Shown: one piece after another, positions 35,600-46,740 of the stretch
Position numbering within the stretch: the stretch's first letter is position 1
Layout: each line of letters starts with the position of its first letter
Source: Lineus longissimus
Taxonomy: Eukaryota; Nemertea; Pilidiophora; Heteronemertea; Lineidae
Length of the DNA: 64,000 nucleotides
Direction: 5' to 3'
Assembly: GCF_910592395.1 (NCBI RefSeq)
Contig: NC_088326.1
Span: forward strand, 6,515,001 to 6,579,000
Position numbers and translations under genes: made by a program
The notes under the pieces: model-generated
The model's database searches: none
Seen by the model: only the letters and a program-made list of their open reading frames with translations
Told to the model about the DNA's origin: nothing

Positions 35600-35740
35600 G
35601 TGGTATCGGTTGTCTCATCAACACCGCGCGCGTGGAGCTAAAATCTAGACAAAAACCGAGGCATAGCCGAGGTATTGGCGGATAATTCAGCTCCACCCGA
35701 GCGGCTTTGGTGCGACAGTCAATACCGACAGTGAAGTATC
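35600..35740. repeat. Hairpin repeat, copy B
   Basis: GGTTGTCTCATCAACACCGCG opens a segment whose inner GTGGAGCT-AA and TT-AGCTCCAC arms (about 35630 and 35690) form a stem. The opening and the CCGAG-AT-GCCGA block resemble copy A at 27345-27475. Confidence 0.4.
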
Positions 35741-38492
35741 AATTTCTATTCTAAAATATATCTCCAATTAAACAGCGGAAAATGTGGTTTGAGATTCTTT
35801 TGACAGCTTCTACATTTTGCACCAACTCAAGCGGTTATGGTTGCATAACCAAACCGCTGAATTCAAGACGAGGCTCTCTTTTTCGCATGGTGCATTTACA
35901 CGGTAAAGTGTCATTCGTTCTAAATCCAGGTATTTTAGAATTTTTAACTACTTTTTGTACAATGTTCCAAGAGGGCAAATCAACCAAGTTACAGCAAAAA
36001 AACCTTGTTGCTTATTGTGAGTTAGTGCGATTGACCAGTATAGGCCAACGTTATCAAAACTAACAAATATATCATTCCCTTTGTGGTTACTCTCCACCAA
36101 AAATGCATCATCTTATGACGTAAAACAAGTTGTTTATAACGTTGAGCTTATTAAACCGTTGCACCAGTTGTTAAAAAGGTTTTTTAACAGCTGACAAGGT
36201 ATATACGGCTACATATGTACATGCACATTTCATCGCATGTTAACAGGAAAATCCTCTTCATTATACTTGTTAGTGTGACTTGCGTTCTACATGTTAGGAA
36301 AAATTAACAGATAGTGTTAAGGAACCAGTCCAAAATCACCTTGAAACAAGTCAATAATCTTATACTTCAGTTAATACGGAAAAGGTGATATGTAATGTGT
36401 GACGCCAGATCCGAGTACCATGCCGAACGTCGATGACATTCGATATGGGTGCAAGTGATTATATATTTATGCATTAAATCGAAGACTACGTTATTTCTGG
36501 TTAAAGTGGTTGTGGTCCATATTAAACATTGTATGCTGATTTATAATTGTGAGGCTATCTATTACACCATTTAGTGTTGTTTCAAACGATTTGGTGAAGG
36601 GGCATACTTTATTCGTGTACGGCACATCTGCTTAATTCCTAGCTATACTTTTTAAGTGGACATCAATGAAAAGTTGAAAGCATAAATTAGTGCAGATATT
36701 TTAACAAATGGTGTTCCATAGCTGCATTAGTATGTTTTTTCGCTATATTATCATATGAATCGAAGAGCCTTTGATGTTGCTTACAGATCTGGAGATGCAT
36801 TCTGAGGTCGCTTGAAGCCCATTTTTGGATTGTTTTATATGCATATCTTTAAACGCGATGTCATTAGAAGTTATCTGCGACGATCTAACAAACAGTTCAA
36901 TTTTCGTTTTCGTTTTTGTGTCACTTTAAAATAATACCACATCCCCAAGTTTCTGGTAGAAACATTCTGGTAGAAATTTATATAAGTCACTAATCAGGTG
37001 GTGATTTTCGGCTACCTCGCGTTTTTTCTCTCCCAAGGTCCGCTTCCACGGACTTACATTACAAGACTACTCATTGTCATTGATGGAGACATAGGGATTT
37101 TATCCGCCAATCATATCAAATAGTTCATGTTTCATTTTTTCATCTGTGAAAATTTTATGCCTGTATTTATGCCTCCAGAAGAAAGAGTTTAAATCCACCG
37201 TGAAAAAAAAATTCTGAATGTAAAACTGAACAGGGAAATTTTACGTCATGATGGAATGTCGTAACGTTCAACGCTGGTGTGAAGTAGCCGACGGACACCA
37301 CCTGATCGCCAATTTAAACGACATTAACTTGTGAGACATGCCCCCAGCCGTTGGGATGGGCTTTAATCGGAAACTCCTTTCACCATGTTTACCCGATGAT
37401 TAATCATTAAAATGCCCAAAAATGCAATATTTCAAACACTTTAAAAATATTAGTTTTAGTAAAGCAGACCTTTGAAATAAACGAGCATTCGCTGTAGATA
37501 TTCCTAGTGTACTCTGTAGAAAATACCGCTGCAGTTTAATTAGGATTATCGCGCACAGATAAGTATTTCGATGAAGGTAAACGCATTTTTACTGCTCTTT
37601 TTTTCTTTGATTTTATGATTGTTATGGGTGCGCTGTTAATTTATGCTTTATTGATTGATACTAGTCTAAGGGCTTCCATATGAATAAATAAAATACACGA
37701 CCCAATATAGTTTTTTTCGTCAGTTATTGATAATGTAATACTTCAGAATGCTGGAGAATCGATTCCACTCTTTGCCGAGAATCAGACAAGGAGAAAGTTT
37801 TCTTTGATAACGATGGAAAAACTGTTGTGTAGGAGTCTTCCAATGAAATAACCTTCTTCTAGCATATTTGCATCATTTGGAGGAAAATGCACCGACGGTG
37901 TGTGCTGTTGTTAGCAAACAAATTGCAGCCCCCCCCCCATGAACTGTTGTACTAAATGTGCACTACATATCACACCCGGTGTTCAATCTTAAATCTCAAA
38001 AATTAGTACATTATGATGTAATATTGTCCAAGTTACCAGATTTATACAGGTTATTCTATTTAATTTACCGTTTGACTGTTTTCCTGTGATGCTTTCCCAG
38101 GTACGTTTTAAATATCGAGGGTATAAAGTCTCTCAGTAAGTGGGAAGATTTTCAGTCTTTCGGGAACTGATTCTCCAGGTTGAACTATGGCCAGAGTCTG
38201 GATTATCCAACTCAGAGTGACTCTATGTAGTGTGTTGTAGGAGGTAGAGCGTGAATGACTGTCAACCAATAATTCTTCCATTCTATCTCATGACCGAGGG
38301 TAGTGAAATCAAGGTCACTAACTCATATTTTTTCGGTTTCATACAGGGTCCTAGAAAACCAACAACATTTTGCGTGGATGAAACTTATAACTGTTTCCGA
38401 AGCACAACTGAAAATTTCTGGTAGCCACAACGCTATTTGATTGCATGTTCAAAAACAAAAAAAACGGGCGTCAATCCAGACATGAGATAAAA
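35741..38492. other. No recognisable gene
   Basis: AT-rich, with short frames only and no domain, splice or inverted-repeat structure that I can support over 2.7 kb. Confidence 0.5.
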
Positions 38493-38635
38493 GGACACCC
38501 TCGGGAGTGACAAGTACTGTCCTTAATAGAGGGGTGTCCTGATGAGGTCAAATTAAATAGAAACAATATGGATCTAGAAGTAGTGTCTTTGATATCGAGA
38601 GTGTCCTTGATATGAAGGTATCCACTGAGGGATAT
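38493..38635 (+). repeat. Dispersed 'GTGTCCTTAAT' repeat, copy 2
   Basis: Phrases GACACCCTCGGGAGTGACAAG, GTCCTTAATAGAGGGGTGTCC, GAGGTCAAATTAAATAGAAAC and GTATCCACTGAGGGA follow the same order as copies 1 and 3. Confidence 0.65.
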
Positions 38636-40114
38636 TATAAAGTCGTGTTATATAGTCTCGCTATGTTAGTTTGCTTCATACGGGGATGTTGAGAACAGCG
38701 ACTTATCAAGGATCTTTATACGTATACGGATAAAATTCTGTAGAAAGGGGAGGAATGTTGTTTAAACTTCTCTCCGTATACTAATATAAGAATCCGTGAA
38801 AAAGTCCTTGATCTCAACCTCCCTAATGTCTCCCAATCTGACTTAACAATTCTAATAGATGATAACGCAACGATAACTTAATACATTAATAGAACACGCG
38901 AAATTTGCCGAATGGAAAACTCCCCAGCCAATTTATTTGTAGATATATCGTATTCTAACCGACATGCGGACAAGCTCATTATTCTCTATAACACTTGCTA
39001 ATTTGGCTCATATAAAAGAAGCATAATCCTAAAATACAGTTGAGGATGACGAAGGAAACAATGGACTATTGTAAATGACTGTGTGCACGGACTGTGTGCA
39101 CATCATCTACCATCCTGAATGGCATTTTTAAGTTGCTTATTTTATGTAATGATGAATTATTGATCAGGTTAGGTGAAAATGATTCAAGAGTACCTACACC
39201 TCTATCATAGCTGTCTTCGACTCTTTTGGAATCGATAAGGATCTCTCTGGTGCGTGCCAGTTTAGTGTCGGTGTAGTTACTATATAATTTAAAGACGCGG
39301 TTGCATTGAAACTATACGAGCAGCAACAAATGTGTAAAGATTTTAAAAACTCAACATAGAGTGTAAACCTTAGATGACAGCAATATGCAAGCGGTCAGGC
39401 CAAACTAATTTGCAGATGACTCTAACTTGATCCCATGATATTATCTACCGGTTATCAATTTCATTGGCCTCGAAATTAAAACGCATTCATTCAGGGTCTG
39501 CTATAACCGGAAATATGGCAACAAGTCATTCCATTCCAGTGTCGCATAAGTGACACCACTAGTGGGTGATAACCACGCATGCCCCAACCCCCCCCCCCCC
39601 CCGCACATATGTGTTGAGGTCTCAGTCTAATGCATTGCAATACCCAGCCTGCGGATGAGGTTTATTGTCGAGGTAAGTCATGTTGTTTGGTTCACAGGAC
39701 TGCGACATTTTGCTTAATTGTTACCAAAAAGGAATAGGGCGAAAAGGGAGTATGGGCAACATGAAGTTGTCGGCCACCCAATTGATAAACCGTACCTGTC
39801 AAGTGAGGTTCGACTGCCAAAACATTTCAAACAATTGGGTGGCTGACTACTGTATGGTGTCCCCAGAATACTCCATGATTCTCCCAACACGTCCCAAAGC
39901 CACTGACTGCAAAAACTGTTAGAAATGTCGTCAAGTTTCTCGGTATCAATCTTTCGCAGTGACAGTGTGACAACCCCCCCCCCCCCCCATCACATGTGTT
40001 AATTTTCGTAACGATGATTTTGATATAAAGTGCAAACGAAAACGCAATTTCTACAACATGAACTTGAAAACATTTCGTTTTGATAGTACAATTAAAGCAG
40101 ATCGTAATTCTATA
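38636..40114. other. No recognisable gene; two poly-C tracts
   Basis: Runs of 13 or more C occur at about 39589-39602 and 39976-39988. No supported coding or RNA gene. Confidence 0.5.
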
Positions 40115-40312
40115 TTATCAGCATTAAAGCTGAACTGCATGCACAAAACCAAAGCGCCCCATTCGGCAATAGTAAGAAATTCAAACAATCGAAAGGTCCT
40201 TCTGAACATGGAAGAGAAAAAAATCAAAATCTTCACCAGGGATTCGAACCCGGGAACTCGGGCCCATAATACGAACGCTCTTACCGTCTGAGCTAAGGTT
40301 TTCTTGTGAACT
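40115..40312 (-). mobile_element. tRNA-derived SINE, copy 1
   Basis: On the minus strand it opens with a tRNA-like head: A-box-like TAGCTCAGACGG and a perfect B box GGTTCGAATCC (about 40249-40239). A body follows containing TTGTTTGAATTTCTTACTAT, TGGGGCGCTTTGG and GTGCATGCAGTTCAGCTTTA, which recurs on the plus strand at 41110-41347. The T-stem has a mismatch and no good anticodon stem forms, so it is a SINE head and not a working tRNA gene. The internal boxes would be the RNA polymerase III promoter. Confidence 0.72.
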
Positions 40313-40333
40313 GCTGCTAGCAAATACATCTTA

Positions 40334-40858
40334 GGGAGCGTCCATTAAGTACGTACGCACGAAAATGCCAATTTTGGGACCCCCTCCCCCCCTGTATGCA
40401 CCTTGTACGCATTGCCTCATACCCCCTCCCCCTGTACGAGCGTACGCCTATAGAACCTTGAATTCCCTAGCAGACGAACAGACATAGTACCTCATTTTGC
40501 TACATTGTGGCGCCACAATCGGATTGGCGTCGTATTGGCAAGTCGACTGCGGAATTTTTCTCCGACGGCTACACGCATTACCGCGAAAAATTGCTAAAAC
40601 ATTGTAGTCGGGTAACATCCGAACCCAGAAGCGTATGAGTTCACACATCTTGTGAAAAACAAGTATGATTATCCAAATAAGAATAAGAAAGAGGAGAAGA
40701 TTATTATGATAATATTTATTTTTTATTTGTTCAAAAAATGGTTCTTGGGTTGCGTACGTACGCAAGACCATTAACCCCCCTCCCCCCTGTACGCATAGTG
40801 TACGGATTTCATAGACCCCCCTCCCCCCTCAGTGCGTACGTACTTAATGGATGCTCCT
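40334..40858. mobile_element. MITE with 26-bp ends and TTA duplication
   Basis: Inward ends are GGGAGCGTCCATTAAGTACG and AGGAGCATCCATTAAGTACG, both continuing TACGCAC. TTA flanks both sides (40331-40333, 40859-40861), as expected for PIF/Harbinger-type integration. Subterminal CCCCCTCCCCCCTGTACGC blocks occur on both sides. No transposase. Confidence 0.8.
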
Positions 40859-41109
40859 TTATATGAATGGCGATTATGCTTTATTTTTGAGAGATGAACC
40901 AGCAATTTTCTCAAGTACATGTCATAGAAGAAGATACCAAGACAAAGGTGAACATTGCTAAGAGAAAAAGTAGACTCCGCATACATAATCACGCACAGCA
41001 AAAAAAAAGACTTTCTTCCTGCAGTTGCCCACTGGAAGCCGCTCAAAGATGTTGAACAAAGATTACACCCAAATGTTTGCACATTCTATAAAGGCGTATA
41101 AAACGACAG

Positions 41110-41347
41110 GCATTTCAAGCTCGAGTTCGAGTCCCGATGAGAGGACCTTTTTATTTGTTTCCTTCCAGAATTCTCTGCGAAGGTCCGCATCGTCCCACGG
41201 CTTGCTGCTTTGTGAACTCAAGCGCAACGAAGCATTGGAGGTCTATCATGTTTCAGGCCGTATTCAGAAGGGCCGTTCGGTCGTTTGAATTTCTTACTAT
41301 TGCTGCATGGGGTGCTCTGGGTTTGTGCATGCAGTTCAGCTTTAAAA
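41110..41347 (+). mobile_element. tRNA-derived SINE, copy 2
   Basis: It has a degenerate B box (GAGTTCGAGTCCC near 41122) and then the body shared with copy 1, ending GTGCATGCAGTTCAGCTTTA. About 100 bp between the tRNA-like head and the body is absent from copy 1, so the copies represent subfamilies or an insertion/deletion. Confidence 0.65.
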
Positions 41348-41493
41348 TAGCTTCAATGCACGATGTCTTTAGGGACTATTTTGTATCACTACGCGTGTGC
41401 AGGGTGATGCGCATGTTTACAACAATGCAAACTGAGTAATGATAGTCAACCTGCTCCCGTTCTGATATCGGACACGTAACGGGCAGGTCTGAA

Positions 41494-41548
41494 GCCTAAA
41501 TCATGGAGGTATTATTAATTATTCTTAATAATACCTCCATGCCTAAAT
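41494..41548. repeat. Perfect 17-bp palindrome flanked by GCCTAAAT direct repeats
   Basis: CATGGAGGTATTATTAA (41502-41518), a 6-nt loop TTATTC, then the exact reverse complement (41525-41541). GCCTAAAT occurs at 41494-41501 and 41541-41548. It looks like a 40-bp hairpin inserted with a 7-8 bp duplication, or the remnant of a larger foldback. It is not a bacterial-type terminator. Confidence 0.8.
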
Positions 41549-42149
41549 GAATGAAACCTGAAGCATTATCCCTAAACATTAATTAAAAGCCATGTTAGTC
41601 AAGAAATGGTCAATATACATTTCTGAACCATAAACCTTCATTTTCTAATCATTATGTACCTTATACAGAATAAGTTTCTTCTGTCAGTTTCACGAGAAAT
41701 AAGCATACACGCAAAAAGACAATGGCTTTGATAAGTTGTCATAGTTTCGCTTCAAATGGCTTGTTCTTGTTGATCACACTTTGTCCGTTTCTCTGTGTCT
41801 GTTGAATCTGCCCATAAGTCTTGCGCAGAGAAAAAATGATTCACATTCACGAAATATTTTTAGTTTCGATCGCGCTTTCGCACGAGACTTCACTTTCGCT
41901 AGCACCATAGGTTGTCACTTCAAACAATAGCGTTCGTTAAACCTGACAGTCGTAACATAGTAGGTGGTAAAGAGCTCGTTGGATTGTCTGTTATATTATA
42001 TGTAGATATGCAGTATTCAACAATTCGATGTTTTGGGGGTGTATATATACGATTTTAATTCAGATGAGAGAGATTTACAGATTCACAGCGATTGCTGTAG
42101 GATATTGTATGCCATACAAATACCTTCATTGGACAGGATAGACGAAGCA

Positions 42150-42222
42150 ATGGTTGGAGTATTTTGCATCATGATATTATGTGCTGGTATCTTGATCGTT
42201 TTGGCTACCGTCTCAGCCGAAG
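42150..42222 (+). CDS. Signal-peptide exon of a secreted SUEL-lectin/mucin gene (putative exon 1)
   Basis: The ATG at 42150 starts MVGVFCIMILCAGILIVLA followed by TVSAE, a clear signal peptide with a hydrophobic core of about 17 residues and a small-residue cleavage region. The exon ends GCCGAAG|GTAAGT in phase 1. The next compatible exon on this strand is at 50173, about 8 kb away, with the same entry phase; that link is inference from phase and domain logic. TATATATA lies about 100 bp upstream (42042-42050). A MITE is inserted 12 bp into the intron. Confidence 0.6.
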
Positions 42223-42234
42223 GTAAGTATATTT

Positions 42235-42389
42235 CAGGGGCGTATCTAGCGTGGGGGCAGCGGGTAAATACCCTAAAAGTCTCGAAAAAAAGGTGTTTTA
42301 CCCTGGTTCTGGCGGAAAAAATTCAAAAAAGCGTCATTTTTGCGCCCCCCCCCCCCTCCGCGCCGACAAGAAAGCTAGCTATGCCCCTG
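42235..42389. mobile_element. 155-bp MITE with CAGGGGC ends, 5-bp TATTT repeats
   Basis: The left end CAGGGGCGTATCTAG and right end CTAGCTATGCCCCTG are inverted with one or two mismatches. TATTT flanks both sides (42230-42234, 42390-42394). CAGGGG ends recall hAT elements, which normally give 8 bp, so classification is open. Confidence 0.65.
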
Positions 42390-42718
42390 TATTTCAGGGG
42401 TTCACTTAGATACTGCTTGGCACACATATTCTTTGGTAAAATCCGGGTTCACTTAGTTTTGGATTTAGGCTGGGTTTACATATGCTGTATTTACATTGAG
42501 TTCGCGTTGTCAAGTCGTCATCCTCAGGTCGTGACATGTCATGTTTTAAACCTCACGAACATGCTCTTGACACGCAACATGTGATAAGTGACAATGTGAA
42601 TAGTATGTAAAGCCAGCCTCGGGGTAGCCGCTATTTGGTATCATGTTTTTGCCAATAAATGAGTCATTCTGATAAGAATGGTCATTGTCCTTTTAATAAG
42701 TTAGAAATAAGATACACA

Positions 42719-42830
42719 GTCTCCATAAGGGGCCATTCCACATTAGCATATGCAGGTCTCCATAAGGGTCAGTCAAAACTGGCGTCTGCAGGTCTCCATA
42801 AGGGGTCAGTCAAAACTGGCGTCTGTAGTT
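42719..42830. repeat. ~37-bp tandem repeat, three units
   Basis: GTCTCCATAAGG starts units at 42719, 42756 and 42793. The last two share GTCAGTCAAAACTGGCGTCTG, and the first has a different 3' half. It lies just outside the left end of the Mutator-like element. Confidence 0.7.
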
Positions 42831-43173
42831 CTCCAAATGGGTGAGTTTTGAACTTGACGCTATGGAGAACGCGTCACCCAGCTTCTGATTGGTCAAGGAG
42901 GATGACGACAAAATATAAACATGTAACACATGGCTATTTTATCACATAATTTATTCAATTCGTTATACAGGTCACATGATTATGTGAGTGTTATTTTTAG
43001 CAATGTCACGTGCGTTTTTTTACATTTTGAAAATGATTTTTCGAAGTTGGGATTTATGTCATTTCTCTAATTTTTTTCACTGCTTTTTTCAAGCAATATT
43101 GGACTGAATTATGTACAGGTTTTTTTCAAACTAATTTTGGGAGAAAGTTCAAGTTCATTCACCTCTTTGTTAT

Positions 43174-43323
43174 GGACACCCTTGGGACTGACAAATGATA
43201 TCCTTAAAAGAGGCGTCCTGATTTGAGAGGTCAAAGTCAATTAAACAGTTCGGACCAAAACTAGTCTTCTAATAGAGAGATGTCCTCAGCAAGAGATGTC
43301 CATTAAGGGAGTTTCCACTGTAG
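43174..43323 (+). repeat. Dispersed 'GTGTCCTTAAT' repeat, copy 3 (inside the MULE)
   Basis: GGACACCCTTGGGACTGACAA, GATATCCTTAAAAGAGGCGTCC, GAGGTCAAAGTCAATTAAAC, CCAAAACTAGTCTTCTAATAG and GTCCATTAAGGGAG follow the order of copies 1 and 2. Its place within 42851-49034 means it either moved with the MULE or landed in it later. Confidence 0.65.
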
Positions 43324-43856
43324 TAGTAGCGGTAGTTGTTCACAATTCTTCCTGTTGGGCATTTTCATTTCCAGAGAAAATATCCGCAGAAACTGTGAAG
43401 TGCCAAATAAAAAGACGGATTGAATTGTAGATATTAAGATATTTTTTATTCATATTGTCATAGATTCCGGGACGAATTCTCCTTTCACGCCGCTCACCCG
43501 CATGCACGAAGTCGACACATTCGCTGAGGTATAATACAACTTGTAGCTAGGCCTATCTGTTGTCCCGCTTATGTCCAATCAGGGCTCGCGGCCCTTGATA
43601 TTTTCTTTGCGTTCAATAAAGGGCGTAGGTTCGTTTGGATCTGCGCATTTGCCATTGAGGAATCGACGTGTTCAGTTCTGTTTTTCGTTACGTTAACCAG
43701 TCCATGTCCCCTCGTGTGACGAGTATTTCGGCCGTCACACATATCATGTTACCATATCATCATTACAACAAATAATTCGAATTCGAACTGTCATTAAGTC
43801 TACTTGCTCTACAAAAAGTTACCAAAAGTTTATGTTTTCAGGAATACTGTAATTTC

Positions 43857-45600
43857 TTAGTGCCTGCACACTGGGCATAAATATCTATTTTGGCAATTTA
43901 ACAATGAGTAAAATTGAGTGATTCCAGAGTGATTCCAGACCCCACATCCACAGCACTGGTTCATACTTGAATCACAGTTGGCAGTACTTGCATAGCACAA
44001 GGCACAGATCTTTGGCTTCTCTGACATGTCTGAAGGAGAAAAAAACTTTCTAAAATTACCGTCTTTAGACCTTCTTTTGAGATTCTGATATCTTTTTTTA
44101 TTTTGTACCTTCTTCTTTGTACTGAAAAAAATGCCGGCTTTGCTTTGAAAAATGGGAATTGGCAGTAATCTTAGTCTTCTTCTCAAGGCTGTTTTTAACA
44201 TCAATGTGCTCAATCATTTTTAAGACTACTCCTACAGCATTAGCAGAATTCAAATGCTTCAACATACTCTGGCATTTGCTGAAACCTTGTCCAACACCTC
44301 TAAGAATTCCCTGACCCTAAACCTAACATACTTTTTCATGGGCCAAATATCTGTCTTTTTTTCTGTTGTACATTCTGACACAGGGTTTGTTCTGCAACAG
44401 ATAGGTCATCTTCAATGAAATCCCCTATTGGCATGACATTCAAATCTCTACTCATATGGACCGCATGAATGTGCTTGCACGCAACTGCGTGAATTAATGC
44501 ATCAATGCAAGTGCATGAATAATGATGAACACAGATCGAACAAATCTCACATCGAATTTTGCAGGTGCAATCAGTTTCTAATTCTTTCACTTTATATGTT
44601 ACATCATTGCTTTTGGAAGATTTGACATGCCATGCTTGTTTCTCATCTATCGTAGACACAGTAGAAACCTCAACAATTTTCTCTTGTCTGTTTCTCATCT
44701 CACTTATTCGGTGAGTAATCTTACCCTTGTCAGATTTAATCAGAGCTTCAATAGCCTTATCCCTAGCAATTTTGAGAAGAGTGACAAGAACTTTATCAAC
44801 TCTTTTGTTCATTTTCTTCTCCAAACAGTTGTATTCCAATACCCTATGAAAGGGCTCAGCGTGCATGTTTTTGTTAGCACTAGTACCGCCACGGAAACAA
44901 GAGGCCCATGGTCTGATTTTTTGGTCTTGACTATAATTCTTTTGAAAATATGCTCTGAAAGCGACTGGAACTTTTTCAGAACACAAGAAGTCTTGGAGAA
45001 GTTTTCGGAAAGCTGCTTCTTCAGTTTCATAATGTAAAACCTTCAGATAGTCATACACCTGCTGTTGTATATCACAGTCCTTTATCGAAATGCTCACTTG
45101 TTTTTTCCATGTCTTGTCAACATGCGAAGAGCAAAACAACCTTTGCCGTGGTTTGGAGAAGACCTGGTTCCAAGCATTATACGAATTATTCACCTGGTCA
45201 CTCATGACAATACCTGTATCAATATTTACACAAAAAAATACTGAGAACTTTAGTATCTTCTCTGTTAGAAATTAGCCAGACTACAGGGATACCTTCTCAA
45301 AACTCATCAAGTACCATAACAGTAGTGAGGAGGAAATTATACTACGTCAAACCATGAGTAGCATCCATACAAATGATATTACTACCATGTTTCAAAAACA
45401 TCTCTTGTTGAAATCTTGTATGAATCCCTGTGTCTGGAAAAGGACACCAGAAAATAATGAACCAATGGAGTAAAACTAAAACCATTAAGACCAGGTCACA
45501 TCATCTGTGGCATCCCTCTGACTGACTGACGTGACTTCTATTAGATGGAAAACGTGGTGAACTGTCAAAAAACGAATGTATGTTGTCATCAATGGTGTTG
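43857..45600 (-). pseudogene. MULE transposase: catalytic core, SWIM finger, PHD-like finger
   Basis: The minus-strand frame from about 45450 reads a MULE core: CMDATHGLT (45371-45345), then TAG (45342-45344), NFLLTTVMVLDEF, TGA (45297-45299) and GIPVVWLISNREDTK. From 45205 an open frame continues through MSDQVNNSYNAW and CSSHVDKTWKK, typical blocks after the core, to a SWIM finger (SCTCIDALIHAVACKHIHAVH, about 44530-44460). After a shift near 44335, GILRGVGQGFSKCQ leads to the FFSTKKK block and a Cys/His finger, CALCYAS...CCGCGVWNH...CPVC (44010-43860), of PHD type. The DDE-type core would cut and join DNA; SWIM and PHD likely bind DNA or chromatin. At least two stops and two frameshifts. 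Exons further upstream lie at 45957-46640. Confidence 0.82.
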
Positions 45601-45956
45601 TGGCCAATCTCAAAATCAAAGACGTCATTACATAAATAGTTTGCACTCCATACAAGCTATTGGCCGATTGTCTTCTTTGGATTGGTCATGTTGCTTTCTC
45701 TTCCTGTGGCACCAAAGACTTTGCCACGATGCGAATTTTTGGGGACAGTCACTTCATTGATGCTTGATCTGAACAAAGAAATTCAAGCATCAATAAATGC
45801 TTGCCAGCTACACTATATTGCAGTGTCTAGAATAAGCCCCAGGGCTGAAAACACTGCGGTTTTCAATAGATTATTTTTTCCGGGGCTATAAAACACCTGC
45901 CTTTGCAAGTATGATATTTAACATGATTAAATGAGAGCAGTACAGTAGTTTCTCAC

Positions 45957-46131
45957 CTGATTCTTTTCATTTCCGTCTCCTTTTGCTTGTGGAACGTCAA
46001 GCATTGTACCACTGGAGGTAGCTCGTACTTCATGAGCAACTGTATCCTGATTTTCTCCACTGAATTGGTTTGATGGTTTGTGCAGCATCGCAGGTACGAT
46101 TATAAACGTGGTGAGCCAGTTTTTCCTGAAT
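45957..46131 (-). pseudogene. Internal exon of the MULE gene
   Basis: Bounded by acceptor CTTATTTCAG and donor AATCAG|GTGAGA. Two frames look protein-like in different halves (EKLAHHVYNRTCDAAQ first, GENQDTVAHEVRATSSG later), which suggests a frameshift. No domain recognised. Confidence 0.45.
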
Positions 46132-46252
46132 CTGAAATAAGGAGACATGAAATTCATCAAACCAAAATTCTAAATTAATTAATTCATATCATAATTGGAA
46201 AATTGACAAAACAGTGTTAAGCGAAGTTCCCTAAATCAAACAAACCACTGAC

Positions 46253-46394
46253 CGATTGCAAGTGACAATAGTAGTGTTACTCTTCTCGGCTTAGCTTGTG
46301 CAATATCTACTTTTGCTGGTTGAATGAAAGTTTCTTCGTGTGGTATGTCAAAGGTTGATTTCTTGGCAGAAGAATGATCTTGAGCCCATTTCGC
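46253..46394 (-). pseudogene. Internal exon of the MULE gene
   Basis: TATTTTTAG acceptor, open frame AKWAQDHSSAKKSTFDIPHE to VTLLLSLAI, then donor ATCG|GTCAGT. It joins in phase 0 with the exon ending at 46519. Codon-like and uninterrupted; no domain recognised. Confidence 0.55.
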
Positions 46395-46518
46395 CTAAAA
46401 ATAGATTAAAAAGATGCTCACCCTCCATAGGACTGTCTCCATAGGTGACAAGGAGTATCTATGTGGCCCTGGTAAATCGTTGATCTAATCAATCATGCTA
46501 TTTCACAAAATGTCTCAC

Positions 46519-46640
46519 CTGTTTTTCAAAAGTTATTGTCCTTTTGAGTTGATCCGGCTTGCTCCTCACCACTTGGGCATATGTATGTTCAGGAAAAGGG
46601 GCTGCTTGGCCTGGCTTGGGTATCTCCTTTAAGCTAACAT
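46519..46640 (-). pseudogene. Internal exon of the MULE gene
   Basis: The frame NVSLKEIPKPGQAAPFPEHT to KRTITFEKQ ends at donor CAG|GTGAGA in phase 0. The 5' border is not clear. Pro/Lys-rich, possibly a linker between the protease and the transposase core. Confidence 0.5.
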
Positions 46641-46740
46641 TGTGAACGTCTATTTTCCCTGGCACGAATCAGGAACTTACAACACACCGGAGACACTTTG
46701 CGTTCCTAGTCGGGTTACTGAGGTAGCAATGTCTCATACT

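Noticed and set aside
40235-40312. Functional tRNA gene on the minus strand
   Set aside because: A and B boxes are good, but the T-stem has a mismatch, no convincing anticodon stem forms, and the sequence continues into a body shared with a second SINE copy.
41502-41541. Hairpin as a transcription terminator
   Set aside because: Rho-independent terminators are bacterial; here the flanking direct repeats point to an insertion.
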